DNA of 64,000 nt, taken from assembly GCA_934466455.1 (NCBI GenBank), contig CAKSLF010000008.1:17861-81860 (forward strand). The letters are read 5' to 3'. Shown piece by piece: positions 1 through 7,763 of the stretch; the first letter of the stretch is position 1; each line of letters begins with the position of its first letter. The position numbers and the translations under genes were made by a program. This stretch comes from an uncultured Oscillospiraceae bacterium. Lineage in GTDB: Bacteria; Bacillota; Clostridia; Oscillospirales; Ruminococcaceae. Below the pieces are notes generated by a model that was given only the letters and a program-made list of their open reading frames with translations, did no database searches and was not told the DNA's origin.

Positions 1-1245
1 GATCGCCTTGCCGGTGCGCTTGCTCATTCTTACGGGCTTTCCGTCCCGAACAAGCTCAACAAGCTGCATAAGAACAACATCAAGCTTGCTTCCGTCAAGG
101 CCAAGGGCGTTCATTGCGCCTTTAAGGCGGGCAACATGACCGTGGTGGTCTGCGCCCCAAACATTGATAACACGGCTAAAGCCTCTTTTTGCAAATTTGT
201 TGTAGTGATAGGCAATATCGCCGGCAAAATAGGTGGGGTTTCCGTTTTGGCGGATAAGAACATCGTCTTTAAGCTCAAGAGCTTCGATTTGTTTATCGGT
301 TTTTCCCTCCGCCTTCAGCATTTCGGTAAGGACCTCGGCGTTTTTGTACCAAAGTGCGCCGTCCTTTTCATAAGTAAGCCCCTTGTCGGAAAGAATCTTT
401 ACGATTTCGTCAACGCTTCCGTCGGCATAAAGGCTGCTTTCACGGAACCACACATCATAGTCGATGCGGTAGGTATGAAGGTCACGGTGAAGTCCCTCAA
501 CATTGGCGGGCAGCGCATAGGCGATAAGTGCGCTGCGGCGTTCCTCGGAGGGGGCGTTTACATATTTGTCGCCGTTAATATCGGCAAATTCCTTTGCACG
601 AACCTTTATATCCTCGCCGTGATAGCCGTCTTCCGGAAACTCAACTGCGTCCTCGCCGAGATAAAGCTGGAGATAGCGTGCTTCGAGGGATTTTCCGAAT
701 TTTTCGATTTGGTTTCCGGCGTCGTTTATATAAAATTCTCTGGTAACATCGTATCCGCACCAGGAGAGCACCTCTGCAAGACCGTCGCCGATTGCGCCGC
801 CTCTTGCGTTGCCCATATGCATGGGACCGGTCGGGTTTGCGGAAACAAATTCCACCATAACCTTTTCGCCGTTTCCGCCGCAGCTTTTTCCGTAGCCGTC
901 CCCTTCGGAAACGGCGGCGTTTACTGCCTCGGCATACCAATGGGGGGCATAGAATACATTAAGGAAGCCGGGACCGGCAACCTCCGCTTTTTCAAAAAAG
1001 CTGCCCTCAAGCTCAAGGTGAGCGGCGATTGCTTCGGCAATTTGGCGGGGGGCTTTACGGAACGCTCTTGCGGAAACCATTGCCGCATTGGAAGCAAGGT
1101 TGCCGTTTTTGCTGTCCGCAGGCACCTCGATTACAAATTCGGGAAGCTCCCCTTCGGGAAGCTCGCCCGCAGAAACGGCTGCCGAAGCCGCTTCTTTTAT
1201 AAGCTCTCTGTATTGCGCTTTGGCTTCCGCCGATAAGTCACGCAT
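1..1245 (-). CDS. argS: Arginyl-tRNA synthetase, 3' end cut by window edge
   Basis: Class I synthetase that charges tRNA-Arg. The 415 visible codons hold the N-terminal additional domain (residues 1-110, with IEVPADSKNGNLASNAAM) and the catalytic core with a HIGH-type motif PTGPMHMGN near residue 140. The visible part ends in RMSKRTG, the KMSKS counterpart, right at the window edge. Family members are about 560 residues, so roughly 150 C-terminal residues (anticodon-binding domain) lie outside. The ATG lies inside the stop of the upstream DUF1934 gene (8-nt overlap), which implies translational coupling. The ywiB-argS pairing is also seen in Bacillus. Confidence 0.95.
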   Translation of the reverse strand, partial: MRDLSAEAKAQYRELIKEAASAAVSAGELPEGELPEFVIEVPADSKNGNLASNAAMVSARAFRKAPRQIAEAIAAHLELEGSFFEKAEVAGPGFLNVFYAPHWYAEAVNAAVSEGDGYGKSCGGNGEKVMVEFVSANPTGPMHMGNARGGAIGDGLAEVLSWCGYDVTREFYINDAGNQIEKFGKSLEARYLQLYLGEDAVEFPEDGYHGEDIKVRAKEFADINGDKYVNAPSEERRSALIAYALPANVEGLHRDLHTYRIDYDVWFRESSLYADGSVDEIVKILSDKGLTYEKDGALWYKNAEVLTEMLKAEGKTDKQIEALELKDDVLIRQNGNPTYFAGDIAYHYNKFAKRGFSRVINVWGADHHGHVARLKGAMNALGLDGSKLDVVLMQLVELVRDGKPVRMSKRTGKAI

Positions 1246-1675
1246 TGCTTTCACACTCCTTGACTACAATATTTACTTCCTGCTCGCTTGCAAGCATGGC
1301 GTTAATGTCCATTGAATATCTGAAATTGAGAATCCCGCCATTGTCCTCCAATCCGTTTTCGATGGAAAGACCCTGAATACCCATGATCCAATCGGAAAAG
1401 CCGTTGTCATAGTGGCATTGGTGGCGTTCGCCCTTTTCAATAATAAGCTGGCTTGTCCTTTTTCCGCTGCGGGTCATCGTAACGCAGTTTGTGCCCTCGA
1501 TTTTAAGGAGGGTCTTCATGGTTGGGGCGGCGTCCTCCTCGTCCATCTCCTCATAGGAGAGATAACGGGCGTTGCGCTTTTTATAATAGCGACCCTTTGT
1601 CATAAGCTCAACGGTATCGCTTTCGCCGTCAATGCTTCGGGTGCCTTTGATAAAAATAACTACATCTTTTCCCAT
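1238..1675 (-). CDS. DUF1934 (YwiB-like) protein
   Basis: A 145-residue protein of the DUF1934/YwiB family, a small beta-barrel, lipocalin-like fold of unknown function. It opens MGKDVVIFIKGTRSIDGE and contains the family stretch SDTVELMTKGRYY. B. subtilis ywiB sits directly upstream of argS, as here, and the overlap with argS suggests co-translation. The ribosome site is AAGGA a few bases before ATG. No function is assigned beyond the family. Confidence 0.85.
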   Translation of the reverse strand: MGKDVVIFIKGTRSIDGESDTVELMTKGRYYKKRNARYLSYEEMDEEDAAPTMKTLLKIEGTNCVTMTRSGKRTSQLIIEKGERHQCHYDNGFSDWIMGIQGLSIENGLEDNGGILNFRYSMDINAMLASEQEVNIVVKECESNA

Positions 1676-1738
1676 ATAATAATCCTTATATTTAATACGA
1701 GCACCGTGTTTTTGCTCTGATGCGGTGAAAAGCTTGCC

Positions 1739-2554
1739 CTATTTCACCAAATCCTCCGGGTCTATGCGGGTAACCTCACAAAGCTCTTCTCCAAGGAACT
1801 CCCTGCCCAGCCTTGAAAAGCCCTCCACCTTGTCCGTGACAAAAAATTTCATTCCGCCCTGTTTTTTTGCGGAAAGAAGTCCGTTTTTCGCCAAAAAGTC
1901 CTTTGCGGAGAGGGCAGCTTCGCTGCCTGCGTCAATAAGCCGAAGCCTGTAATCGGTAAGCCGGTCGATAAGGTTATAAAGAAGCGGATAATGAGTGCAG
2001 CCGAGGATAAGCGTATCTATATTCTTTCCGTCAAAGGCGGAAAGATAGTCCTGCGCAACAAGGCGGGTCACCTCGCAGTCTGCGCCGAAATATCCGTTTT
2101 CAACAAGGGGAACAAAAAGCGGGCATGCCTTTGCGGTAAACTGTACATTGGGAATAAGCCTTTCCGCAAGCTTTTCATAAGAGCGGCTTGCAACGGTGGC
2201 TGCGGTTGCAACAAGCCCGATTTTACCGTTTTTTGTTGCTTCTGCCGCAGCGTTTACGGCGGGCTCCACAACGCCCATGCACGGAACGGAAAAGCCGTCT
2301 TTAAGCTCCTCCCCAAGAACGGAGCTTACCGTTCCGCAGGCAACGATTATCATTTTTACATCCTGCTTTTCAAGAAAGCGTATGCATTCCGTGGCATAGC
2401 GGCGAATAACCTGCGGGCTTCTGCTTCCGTAGGGAACACGCCCGGTATCGCCGAAAAACACTATGTCCTCTCCGGGAAGAATTTTTCTAAGTTCCCGAAC
2501 GGCGGTAAGCCCGCCAAGCCCGGAATCAAAAACGCCTATTGCTCTTTCGTCCAT
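1739..2554 (-). CDS. murI: Glutamate racemase
   Basis: Interconverts L- and D-glutamate to supply D-Glu for peptidoglycan; cytoplasmic, cofactor-independent. The 271 residues carry the family landmarks: GVFDSGLGGLT (residues 7-17) with the catalytic-site Asp and Ser, FFGDTGRVPYG, the first catalytic Cys in VACGTVSS, and the second in ILGCTHYP near residue 185. The first Cys motif has Gly where many homologues have Asn. The start ATG shares one base with the ddl stop (TAATG), so the two cell-wall genes are translationally coupled. Confidence 0.95.
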   Translation of the reverse strand: MDERAIGVFDSGLGGLTAVRELRKILPGEDIVFFGDTGRVPYGSRSPQVIRRYATECIRFLEKQDVKMIIVACGTVSSVLGEELKDGFSVPCMGVVEPAVNAAAEATKNGKIGLVATAATVASRSYEKLAERLIPNVQFTAKACPLFVPLVENGYFGADCEVTRLVAQDYLSAFDGKNIDTLILGCTHYPLLYNLIDRLTDYRLRLIDAGSEAALSAKDFLAKNGLLSAKKQGGMKFFVTDKVEGFSRLGREFLGEELCEVTRIDPEDLVK

Positions 2555-3627
2555 TATTCCTCCGAAAATTCGGCCTCCGCAAGCTCAATAAGCCCCGTAA
2601 TAAGTTCGGAATAGCTCATTCCCGCTGCCATCATCAGCTTTGGGTACATGGATATGTTTGTAAATCCGGGAAGAGTGTTCGGTTCGTTGAGCACGACATT
2701 TCCGCTTTCTCTTTCAACAAGAAAATCAACTCTTGTAAGTCCCCGGCAGCCGAGTACGGAATAAGCCTGCCTTGCAATTTTGCGGATTTCCTCCGCCTTT
2801 TCGTCGGAAAGCCTTGCCGGGATATAAAGCTTGCTTTCCGCATTATAATATTTTGCGTCATAGCTGTAAAATTCGTCCGCCGGAACAATTTCTCCCGGTC
2901 CGCCGACGGAAAGCTCCCGGTTTCCGAAAACGGCGCATTCAACCTCGATGGGGTCTTTTACCGCTTCTTCAACGATTATTTTGCAATCGTTTTCAAAAGC
3001 AAGCTCAAACGCCGCAGAAAGCTCCTCACGGCTTTTTGCCTTTGTGATTCCTACGGAGGAGCCTGCGTTTGCGGGCTTTACGAAAACGGGGAAGCCAAGT
3101 TCCGTGCTCACGGAATCAAAAGCGTGCTCAAGGTTGCAGCCCTTCATAAAAGTAAGCCATTTTACCTGCGGGATACCCGCATTTTTGAGCACGGCATGGC
3201 AAATATCCTTATCCATACACATTGCGGAGGAAAGAACACGGCATCCGACATAGGGAATACCCGCAATCTCAAGAAGTCCCTGCATACTTCCGTCCTCGCC
3301 GTTTCTTCCGTGAAGAACCGGGAAAACCGCATTTATGCGGCGGGGGAACATTGCGGGTCCCTCCTCGACCATAATTCCGTGTACGCTTCTGTCCGGGCAG
3401 ATAAACGCCCTTTTAAGGTGCTTTTTGTCCTCTTCCCATGTGTTGTTGCGAACTTTTTCGATTTCGCCGGAATAGAGATACCATTCGCCCTCTTTTGTTA
3501 TGCCGAGAAGCAGCGGTTCGTATTTTTCTTTGTCGATATTTTCCGCAACGGAGGCAACGGACATACACGAAACCTCGTGCTCGCTTGAAACGCCGCCGAA
3601 AATAAGGGCGATTATTTTTTTGCTCAT
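2554..3627 (-). CDS. ddl: D-alanine--D-alanine ligase
   Basis: ATP-grasp enzyme that makes D-Ala-D-Ala for peptidoglycan precursors. The 357 residues start MSKKIIALIFGGVSSEHEVS, the usual N-terminal substrate-binding motif. The ATP-grasp centre includes FVKPANAGSSVGITKA, and the C-terminus has GLTRVDFLVERESG and the metal/phosphate segment LNEPNTLPGFT. The frame stays open 26 codons further upstream, but the ATG at 3627 has AGAGG 7-8 bases ahead and the family-typical N-terminus, so I start there. It overlaps murI by one base. Confidence 0.95.
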   Translation of the reverse strand: MSKKIIALIFGGVSSEHEVSCMSVASVAENIDKEKYEPLLLGITKEGEWYLYSGEIEKVRNNTWEEDKKHLKRAFICPDRSVHGIMVEEGPAMFPRRINAVFPVLHGRNGEDGSMQGLLEIAGIPYVGCRVLSSAMCMDKDICHAVLKNAGIPQVKWLTFMKGCNLEHAFDSVSTELGFPVFVKPANAGSSVGITKAKSREELSAAFELAFENDCKIIVEEAVKDPIEVECAVFGNRELSVGGPGEIVPADEFYSYDAKYYNAESKLYIPARLSDEKAEEIRKIARQAYSVLGCRGLTRVDFLVERESGNVVLNEPNTLPGFTNISMYPKLMMAAGMSYSELITGLIELAEAEFSEE

Positions 3628-3688
3628 ATAAAAAGACCTCTTTTCGGAAGAGTAAAATTTTTTGCCGGGCAAAAAAAGCCCTCTGCCG

Positions 3689-4246
3689 TCAGATTTCTCC
3701 GGCAAGAGCCTCCAAAACCTTTGAATAAGTTTCCGCCGGGTTGCTCAAAAAGCGTTCCCTAACGAAAGCAGCCTGTTCCTCGTCCGGCATAAACAGAGAA
3801 AGCTCCATAAGGTCGGTGCCTATATCCGTCACCCTCATATGTACCTTAAAGCCGTCCTCGGTTTTTGTTATGGAAACAAGGTTTTCTTTTTCTATGCGCC
3901 GCCGCCGCAAAATATTCCTTGCCGCTTCGGCGGATTTTTCTTTAATCGAAAGGGGCAGCTTTCCGACGAGGGTTGCCTCGACGGCTCTTCCCTTTTCGGT
4001 AAGGGAATATTCGCTTATTCCCGCAGGGGATTTAAGCGCAAGGACGCAGCCGGAGCTTTCAAGCTCCGCCAATGCGTCGGAAAATTCAAAATAATTTGCC
4101 GCTCCGTCGGAAAGCACTGCCTCCGTAAGCTCGTCAAAGCTCATCGGAGAATCCGCCTCCATAAGAATGTGGCAGATAAGGATGCGGATTTCGCCTCCGT
4201 CGGTAAGTCCGCCGGGTCTTATTCCGGCGGTGAAGGTTTCGTCCAA
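3689..4246 (-). CDS. DUF4364 family winged-helix-like protein
   Basis: A 185-residue protein of the DUF4364 family, common in Clostridia and thought to have a winged-helix-like N-terminus. Around residues 15-90 one can read helix-turn-helix-like segments (EIRILICHILMEADSPMSFD, ELTEAVL) and YSLTEKGRAVE, the wing-like TEKG motif seen in MarR/PadR-like proteins. The start is TTG with a strong GGAGG 8 bases upstream and no better ATG. It may be a regulator, but no target is known. It sits upstream of ddl-murI in the same direction, with a hairpin just upstream of its ribosome site. Confidence 0.75.
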   Translation of the reverse strand: MDETFTAGIRPGGLTDGGEIRILICHILMEADSPMSFDELTEAVLSDGAANYFEFSDALAELESSGCVLALKSPAGISEYSLTEKGRAVEATLVGKLPLSIKEKSAEAARNILRRRRIEKENLVSITKTEDGFKVHMRVTDIGTDLMELSLFMPDEEQAAFVRERFLSNPAETYSKVLEALAGEI

Positions 4247-4277
4247 GGCAATGCCCTCCTTTCATATAAAAATGATT

Positions 4278-4304
4278 GCGGGCACTTTGACAAAAAGTGC
4301 CCGC
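4278..4304 (-). other. GC-rich hairpin upstream of the DUF4364 gene
   Basis: Inverted repeat GCGGGCACTT / AAAAGTGCCCGC with a short loop, lying between psuG and the DUF4364 ribosome site. On the minus strand it is followed only by AATCATTTTT, so it could be a weak terminator or an mRNA stabiliser between the two genes. Confidence 0.5.
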
Positions 4305-4317
4305 CAAAGCGTTAAAA

Positions 4318-4340
4318 GGCAAAAACGCAAGCGTTTTTTT
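4318..4340 (-). terminator. Short hairpin terminator after psuG
   Basis: Minus-strand hairpin AACGC-TT-GCGTT followed by TTTT-GCC directly behind the psuG stop; the A-run on the other side makes it potentially bidirectional. The short stem makes efficiency uncertain. Confidence 0.5.
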
Positions 4341-4347
4341 CGGTTTA

Positions 4348-6381
4348 TCAGTCGGTCTTTATGCACTTATGGGGAATTTCGTGTTTCTTAAAGAACTGAC
4401 CGCAGCGAGTGCATTTCCAAGGCCATTCATGCTCGCCGGTATATTCAAGCGGACCTTTGCAGTCGATATATTCCGGCTCTGCGGCTTTTTCTTCCTCCTT
4501 GTGCTTTGCTTCTCCGGCTGCCTCGGCAATGCGCTGTTTGCGCTCCTCGGCACGCTTGCGGTAAAAGTTGGGGTCATAGGAGGTCATGCCGTCGGTATCC
4601 ATCTCCGGCTTTACCATGTTGTCGGGCTTGCGTTCTTTTTTCTCGTGAACGGGGGGAACATACTCGGTAAGGGTATTTTCGTCCTCTGCGCCCGTGGGGT
4701 CGTCAAATGGAGAAACATATTCGTCCTGTGCGGGTTTTTCCGGCTCTGCGGCTTTTTCTGCGGCTTCTTCAAAAACCTCTGCAGCTTCCTCTGCGTTTTC
4801 CTCCGCTGCGGGAGCTTCCTGCACCGGTTCTTCCGCTGCGGGAGCCTCCGGCTCTGCGGGCTTTTCAACGGTTTCCTCAACCATAGCCATAACCTCGTCG
4901 GAGGTGCGTGCAATTACATTGTCAACGGGTGCGTCGCCGCCCGCCGCAGAGGGCTCGGGCTTTTGCTCCGGGGCTTTTTCACGCTTCGGGGCAAAGGGAT
5001 TTACCCATTGGTCGTCGGGAACGGCTTTGTATGACGGTGCGGATGCAGGCTCCGGTTCGGGCTGCGGGGCGGGTCTTACGGGTTTATAGGGGTTGACATA
5101 GGGCTGCGCTGCCGGTGCGGGCTGATAGGGTTGGGCAAATTGCTCCTGCGCAGGCTGGTAAGGCATCTGCTGATAGGGATTCGGCGCAGCCTGTTGATAA
5201 GGTGTCTGCTGATAGGGGTTGGGAGCGGGCTGCTGCGGGGCATAGGGATTTTGCTGCCCGTATGGCATCTGCTGATAAGGATTTACATAAGGATTTACAA
5301 AAGAAGGCATTGCGGGCATTGCCGCCATGCGCTGGCTTATAAGATTTTCAACCTCGGTGCGGAAGGCGGAGATTTCTCTGCCTATGCTTTCTGCGGTATC
5401 GTCGGCAATTTCCGCCCGAAGCATATCAAGGCTTTCTTCGTTTTCCTCTGCGGCGTCCTGCGCCTCCATTGCGGAGAGGGCAACTGCGGTTTTTGCCGCA
5501 ACCTTTGCATTGTTATAAACAAGCTGGATGTTGGAATCAAGGCTCATTCCGCCGGTCATTTCCTTAACAAGAGCAAGAAGGAACGGAGTGAGCTGTTTAC
5601 CCTTAATCCCGTTTTCCTCGGCTTTTTTGACGGCGATGTCTATCGCTCTGTCCGCCATAGCCTTCGGCATTTCGTATTCCTTTGGAATGGGGTTGCCGAC
5701 AAGGATTCCGCCGTGAACGCCGAGGTCGTGCTTTGCCTTGATGGTTTTTGCAAGCTCCTCCGGAGTATCAATGCGGTAATCAACGCCAAAGCCGCTTTCG
5801 CGGCAATAAAATGCGGGAAGCTCGTCCGTGCCGAAGCCGATTACGGGAACGCCCTTTGTTTCAAGATATTCAAGAGTAAGACCGATATCAAGAATGGATT
5901 TTGCGCCGGCGCAAACAACGGTAACATCGGTTCTGCCAAGCTCCTCAAGGTCGGCGGAAATATCCATGGTGGTTTCTGCGCCTCTGTGAACGCCGCCGAT
6001 TCCTCCGGTTGCAAAAATCTTAATTCCCGCCATGGCGGCAATAATCATTGTGGAAGCAACGGTTGTTGCGCCGTCCATTCCCTTTGCGGCAAGAACGGGA
6101 AGATCCCGGCGGGAGGCCTTTGTAACAGCCATACCTTTTTTGCCGAGGTACTCGATTTCTGCGGCGGAAAGACCAACCTTCATTTTGCCGCCGATAATTG
6201 CGATAGTTGCGGGAACAGCCCCCTCGGAGCGGATTATATCCTCCACATTGCGTGCGGTTTGCACATTTTGCGGATAGGGCATACCGTGGCTGATTATGGT
6301 GGATTCAAGGGCGACTACGGGGCGACCCTCTTTAAGAGCGGCGGAAACCTCCGGCGCAATATCAAGATACATATTATTCAT
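4348..6381 (-). CDS. psuG: Pseudouridine-5'-phosphate glycosidase with long disordered zinc-ribbon tail
   Basis: Residues 1 to about 305 are a complete PsuG domain, which reversibly splits pseudouridine 5'-phosphate into uracil and ribose 5-phosphate. Motifs seen are ALESTIISHGMPYPQN, VTKASRRD, ATGGIGGVHRG, CAGAKSILDIG and LDSNIQLVYNNA. Stand-alone PsuG is about 305 residues; here one uninterrupted frame continues for 370 more. A Glu-rich helical stretch comes first, then NPYQQ/PYQPA repeats (about 355-450), then a Pro/Ala/Glu-rich segment to about 610, and finally a zinc-ribbon-like end with C657, C660, H667 or H671 and C673. The start ATG has GGAGGAG upstream. The extension is not explained by known PsuG biology and no psuK kinase is nearby. 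Confidence 0.88.
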   Translation of the reverse strand: MNNMYLDIAPEVSAALKEGRPVVALESTIISHGMPYPQNVQTARNVEDIIRSEGAVPATIAIIGGKMKVGLSAAEIEYLGKKGMAVTKASRRDLPVLAAKGMDGATTVASTMIIAAMAGIKIFATGGIGGVHRGAETTMDISADLEELGRTDVTVVCAGAKSILDIGLTLEYLETKGVPVIGFGTDELPAFYCRESGFGVDYRIDTPEELAKTIKAKHDLGVHGGILVGNPIPKEYEMPKAMADRAIDIAVKKAEENGIKGKQLTPFLLALVKEMTGGMSLDSNIQLVYNNAKVAAKTAVALSAMEAQDAAEENEESLDMLRAEIADDTAESIGREISAFRTEVENLISQRMAAMPAMPSFVNPYVNPYQQMPYGQQNPYAPQQPAPNPYQQTPYQQAAPNPYQQMPYQPAQEQFAQPYQPAPAAQPYVNPYKPVRPAPQPEPEPASAPSYKAVPDDQWVNPFAPKREKAPEQKPEPSAAGGDAPVDNVIARTSDEVMAMVEETVEKPAEPEAPAAEEPVQEAPAAEENAEEAAEVFEEAAEKAAEPEKPAQDEYVSPFDDPTGAEDENTLTEYVPPVHEKKERKPDNMVKPEMDTDGMTSYDPNFYRKRAEERKQRIAEAAGEAKHKEEEKAAEPEYIDCKGPLEYTGEHEWPWKCTRCGQFFKKHEIPHKCIKTD

Positions 6382-6450
6382 AACAAATCTCCTCCGTTAA
6401 CGAATATATTCTGCTATGACAGTAAAACGATTTTAACAGGCTGCGCCGCA

Positions 6451-7182
6451 TTATTTGCGGGGAGCCTTTTCAAGTGCCTGCTTTACAACACAAAGGTGGT
6501 CCGTGCAGGCTTTGCAGGTAAGATAGGAGTTTGTCTCCTCGCAAAATCTTTCCGGGTGGCGGTTATAGGTTATTTCCCAAGCCACGGTGCAGATAAGCGC
6601 AAGAGCAACAAGGCTCCAGGAATAGAAGTGCGGGATAAAAACAAGGGGCGTTACGGTCATAATCGTGCCCCAGGCAAAAATCCGGCAGGTAACACAGCAT
6701 TTGTTCTTCATAAAAAGCTTTTGGAACGGGCAATAAAACACAATGCAGATAACATCGCAAAGATAATAGAACACCGTAAGCAAAAGCATTTCCGGTACGC
6801 CGAAAATTCCGCAATAATAAAGTGCCGCAAAAGCAAGGTTTGGGATGATCCAGACGATTGCGACCCTTGTTGCGCCAAGGTTGAGCTTTTTAAGCTTTGT
6901 GCGGAGGAAAAAGCCGTCCGCAACCTCCTCAACTTTTTTGAAGGTTTGGGGAAACTGTTTAAGGCAGCCCCTTGATATTCGGGATTTCGGCGAAAGCTGA
7001 AGCGCAAAGGAAATAAGCAAAATCACCCAAAGGATATTGACCGGGGAAAAAAGCTCTTTGTTTTGCGTAAAATCAAGTATGCTGCGGTTTTTGATATATC
7101 CGAGAAGCGCAGCGATAAGGATGCAAAGCCGGAAGAAAAAGCGCAGCAAATAGCTGCGGAAAATATTAAATGCCTTATCCAT
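6451..7182 (-). CDS. Polytopic membrane protein, unrecognised
   Basis: A 243-residue protein I do not recognise. Hydrophobic segments lie around residues 10-30, 48-65, 105-125, 130-150, 165-185 and 190-208, so about five or six membrane spans are likely. Cys-rich motifs KNKCCVTCR and SYLTCKACTDHLC face one side after the spans and could bind metal or form disulfides. A good sigma-A promoter lies upstream at 7295-7323. It is probably monocistronic and I cannot offer a function. Confidence 0.65.
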   Translation of the reverse strand: MDKAFNIFRSYLLRFFFRLCILIAALLGYIKNRSILDFTQNKELFSPVNILWVILLISFALQLSPKSRISRGCLKQFPQTFKKVEEVADGFFLRTKLKKLNLGATRVAIVWIIPNLAFAALYYCGIFGVPEMLLLTVFYYLCDVICIVFYCPFQKLFMKNKCCVTCRIFAWGTIMTVTPLVFIPHFYSWSLVALALICTVAWEITYNRHPERFCEETNSYLTCKACTDHLCVVKQALEKAPRK

Positions 7183-7294
7183 AATTCTGCCGAAATACGC
7201 ATCCTTTCAGAAAAAAAGCCAAAACGCTTTTTTACGGCTTTTTTCAAACGCCGAAGCGCAAAGCCCGAAATTTTATCAAAATATCTACACATAT

Positions 7295-7323
7295 AATATA
7301 ATAGAAAACGCAGGGAATGTCAA
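7295..7323 (-). promoter_or_regulatory. Sigma-A promoter for the 6451-7182 membrane protein
   Basis: Read on the minus strand: TTGACA, 17-base spacer, TATATT, followed by a leader of about 105 bases before the ATG at 7182. Confidence 0.65.
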
Positions 7324-7369
7324 TTACTAATTGCCCCATAGCCGCCGATTTTGCCCCTTTTGCAAAAGG

Positions 7370-7398
7370 GAATATTTTTCCGCCGCCGGACATAGGCT
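7370..7398 (+). promoter_or_regulatory. Sigma-E-like sporulation promoter for spoIIID
   Basis: GAATATTT, 13-base spacer, CATAGGCT. This resembles the mother-cell sigma-E consensus (KMATATTT, 13-15 bases, CATACANT). B. subtilis spoIIID is known to be sigma-E dependent; the match here is by inspection. Confidence 0.5.
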
Positions 7399-7435
7399 CT
7401 ATACTAAACTTTTTTTAAGGAGGCTGTGTCCCGTT

Positions 7436-7717
7436 ATGAAAGGAATGCCGGAGGAAAGAGCCGTTGCGGCGGCGGAATACATAATCGAAAATAAAACCAC
7501 CGTAAGAAAAACCGCAAAACGCTTTGGAGTAAGCAAAAGCACCGTACATAAAGATGTTTCCGAACGCCTTGCACATATAAGCCCTGCACTCTATGCGGAG
7601 GTAAAATCCGTTTTGGAGCGAAACAAAAGAGAACGCCACCTTAGAGGAGGCGAGGCGACAAAGCAAAAATACGAGCATATCAGGGAGGCAATGGAAAAAA
7701 ACGCCACTGCCGAATAA
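7436..7717 (+). CDS. spoIIID: Stage III sporulation transcriptional regulator SpoIIID
   Basis: DNA-binding regulator that adjusts mother-cell gene expression during endospore formation. The 93 residues match the family: AAAEYIIENKTTVRKTAKRF, GVSKSTVHKDVSERL (the helix-turn-helix), and the C-terminal basic RHLRGGEATKQKY. I start at ATG 7436 (MKGMPEERA), behind AAGGAGG with a somewhat long 12-base spacing; ATG 7445 is an alternative. The sigma-E-like promoter upstream fits. Its presence argues that this organism sporulates or descends from a spore former. Confidence 0.93.
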   Translation: MKGMPEERAVAAAEYIIENKTTVRKTAKRFGVSKSTVHKDVSERLAHISPALYAEVKSVLERNKRERHLRGGEATKQKYEHIREAMEKNATAE

Positions 7718-7739
7718 AAACGCCGCCGAAAAGCAAAAA

Positions 7740-7763
7740 TAATCCCCGAAAGGGGATTTTTTT
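7740..7763 (+). terminator. Terminator after spoIIID that also contains the next gene's ribosome site
   Basis: AATCCCC-GAAA-GGGGATT followed by TTTTTT. The 3' arm AAAGGGG doubles as the Shine-Dalgarno of the GTG start at 7764, so the next gene's ribosome site would be sequestered in read-through transcripts. Confidence 0.75.

Noticed and set aside
136..1236. Long plus-strand frame of 366 codons opposite argS
   Set aside because: The minus strand encodes an unmistakable arginyl-tRNA synthetase; the plus frame is a shadow produced by codon bias.
5100..5320. Repetitive DNA that could be mistaken for a repeat array or CRISPR
   Set aside because: It encodes the NPYQQ/PYQPA protein repeats of the psuG tail in frame; units are degenerate and there are no spacers.
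5131..6975. 614-codon plus-strand frame across psuG and the membrane gene
   Set aside because: It spans two minus-strand genes and their promoter gap, has no ribosome site and a Cys/Gly/His-rich composition typical of antisense shadows.
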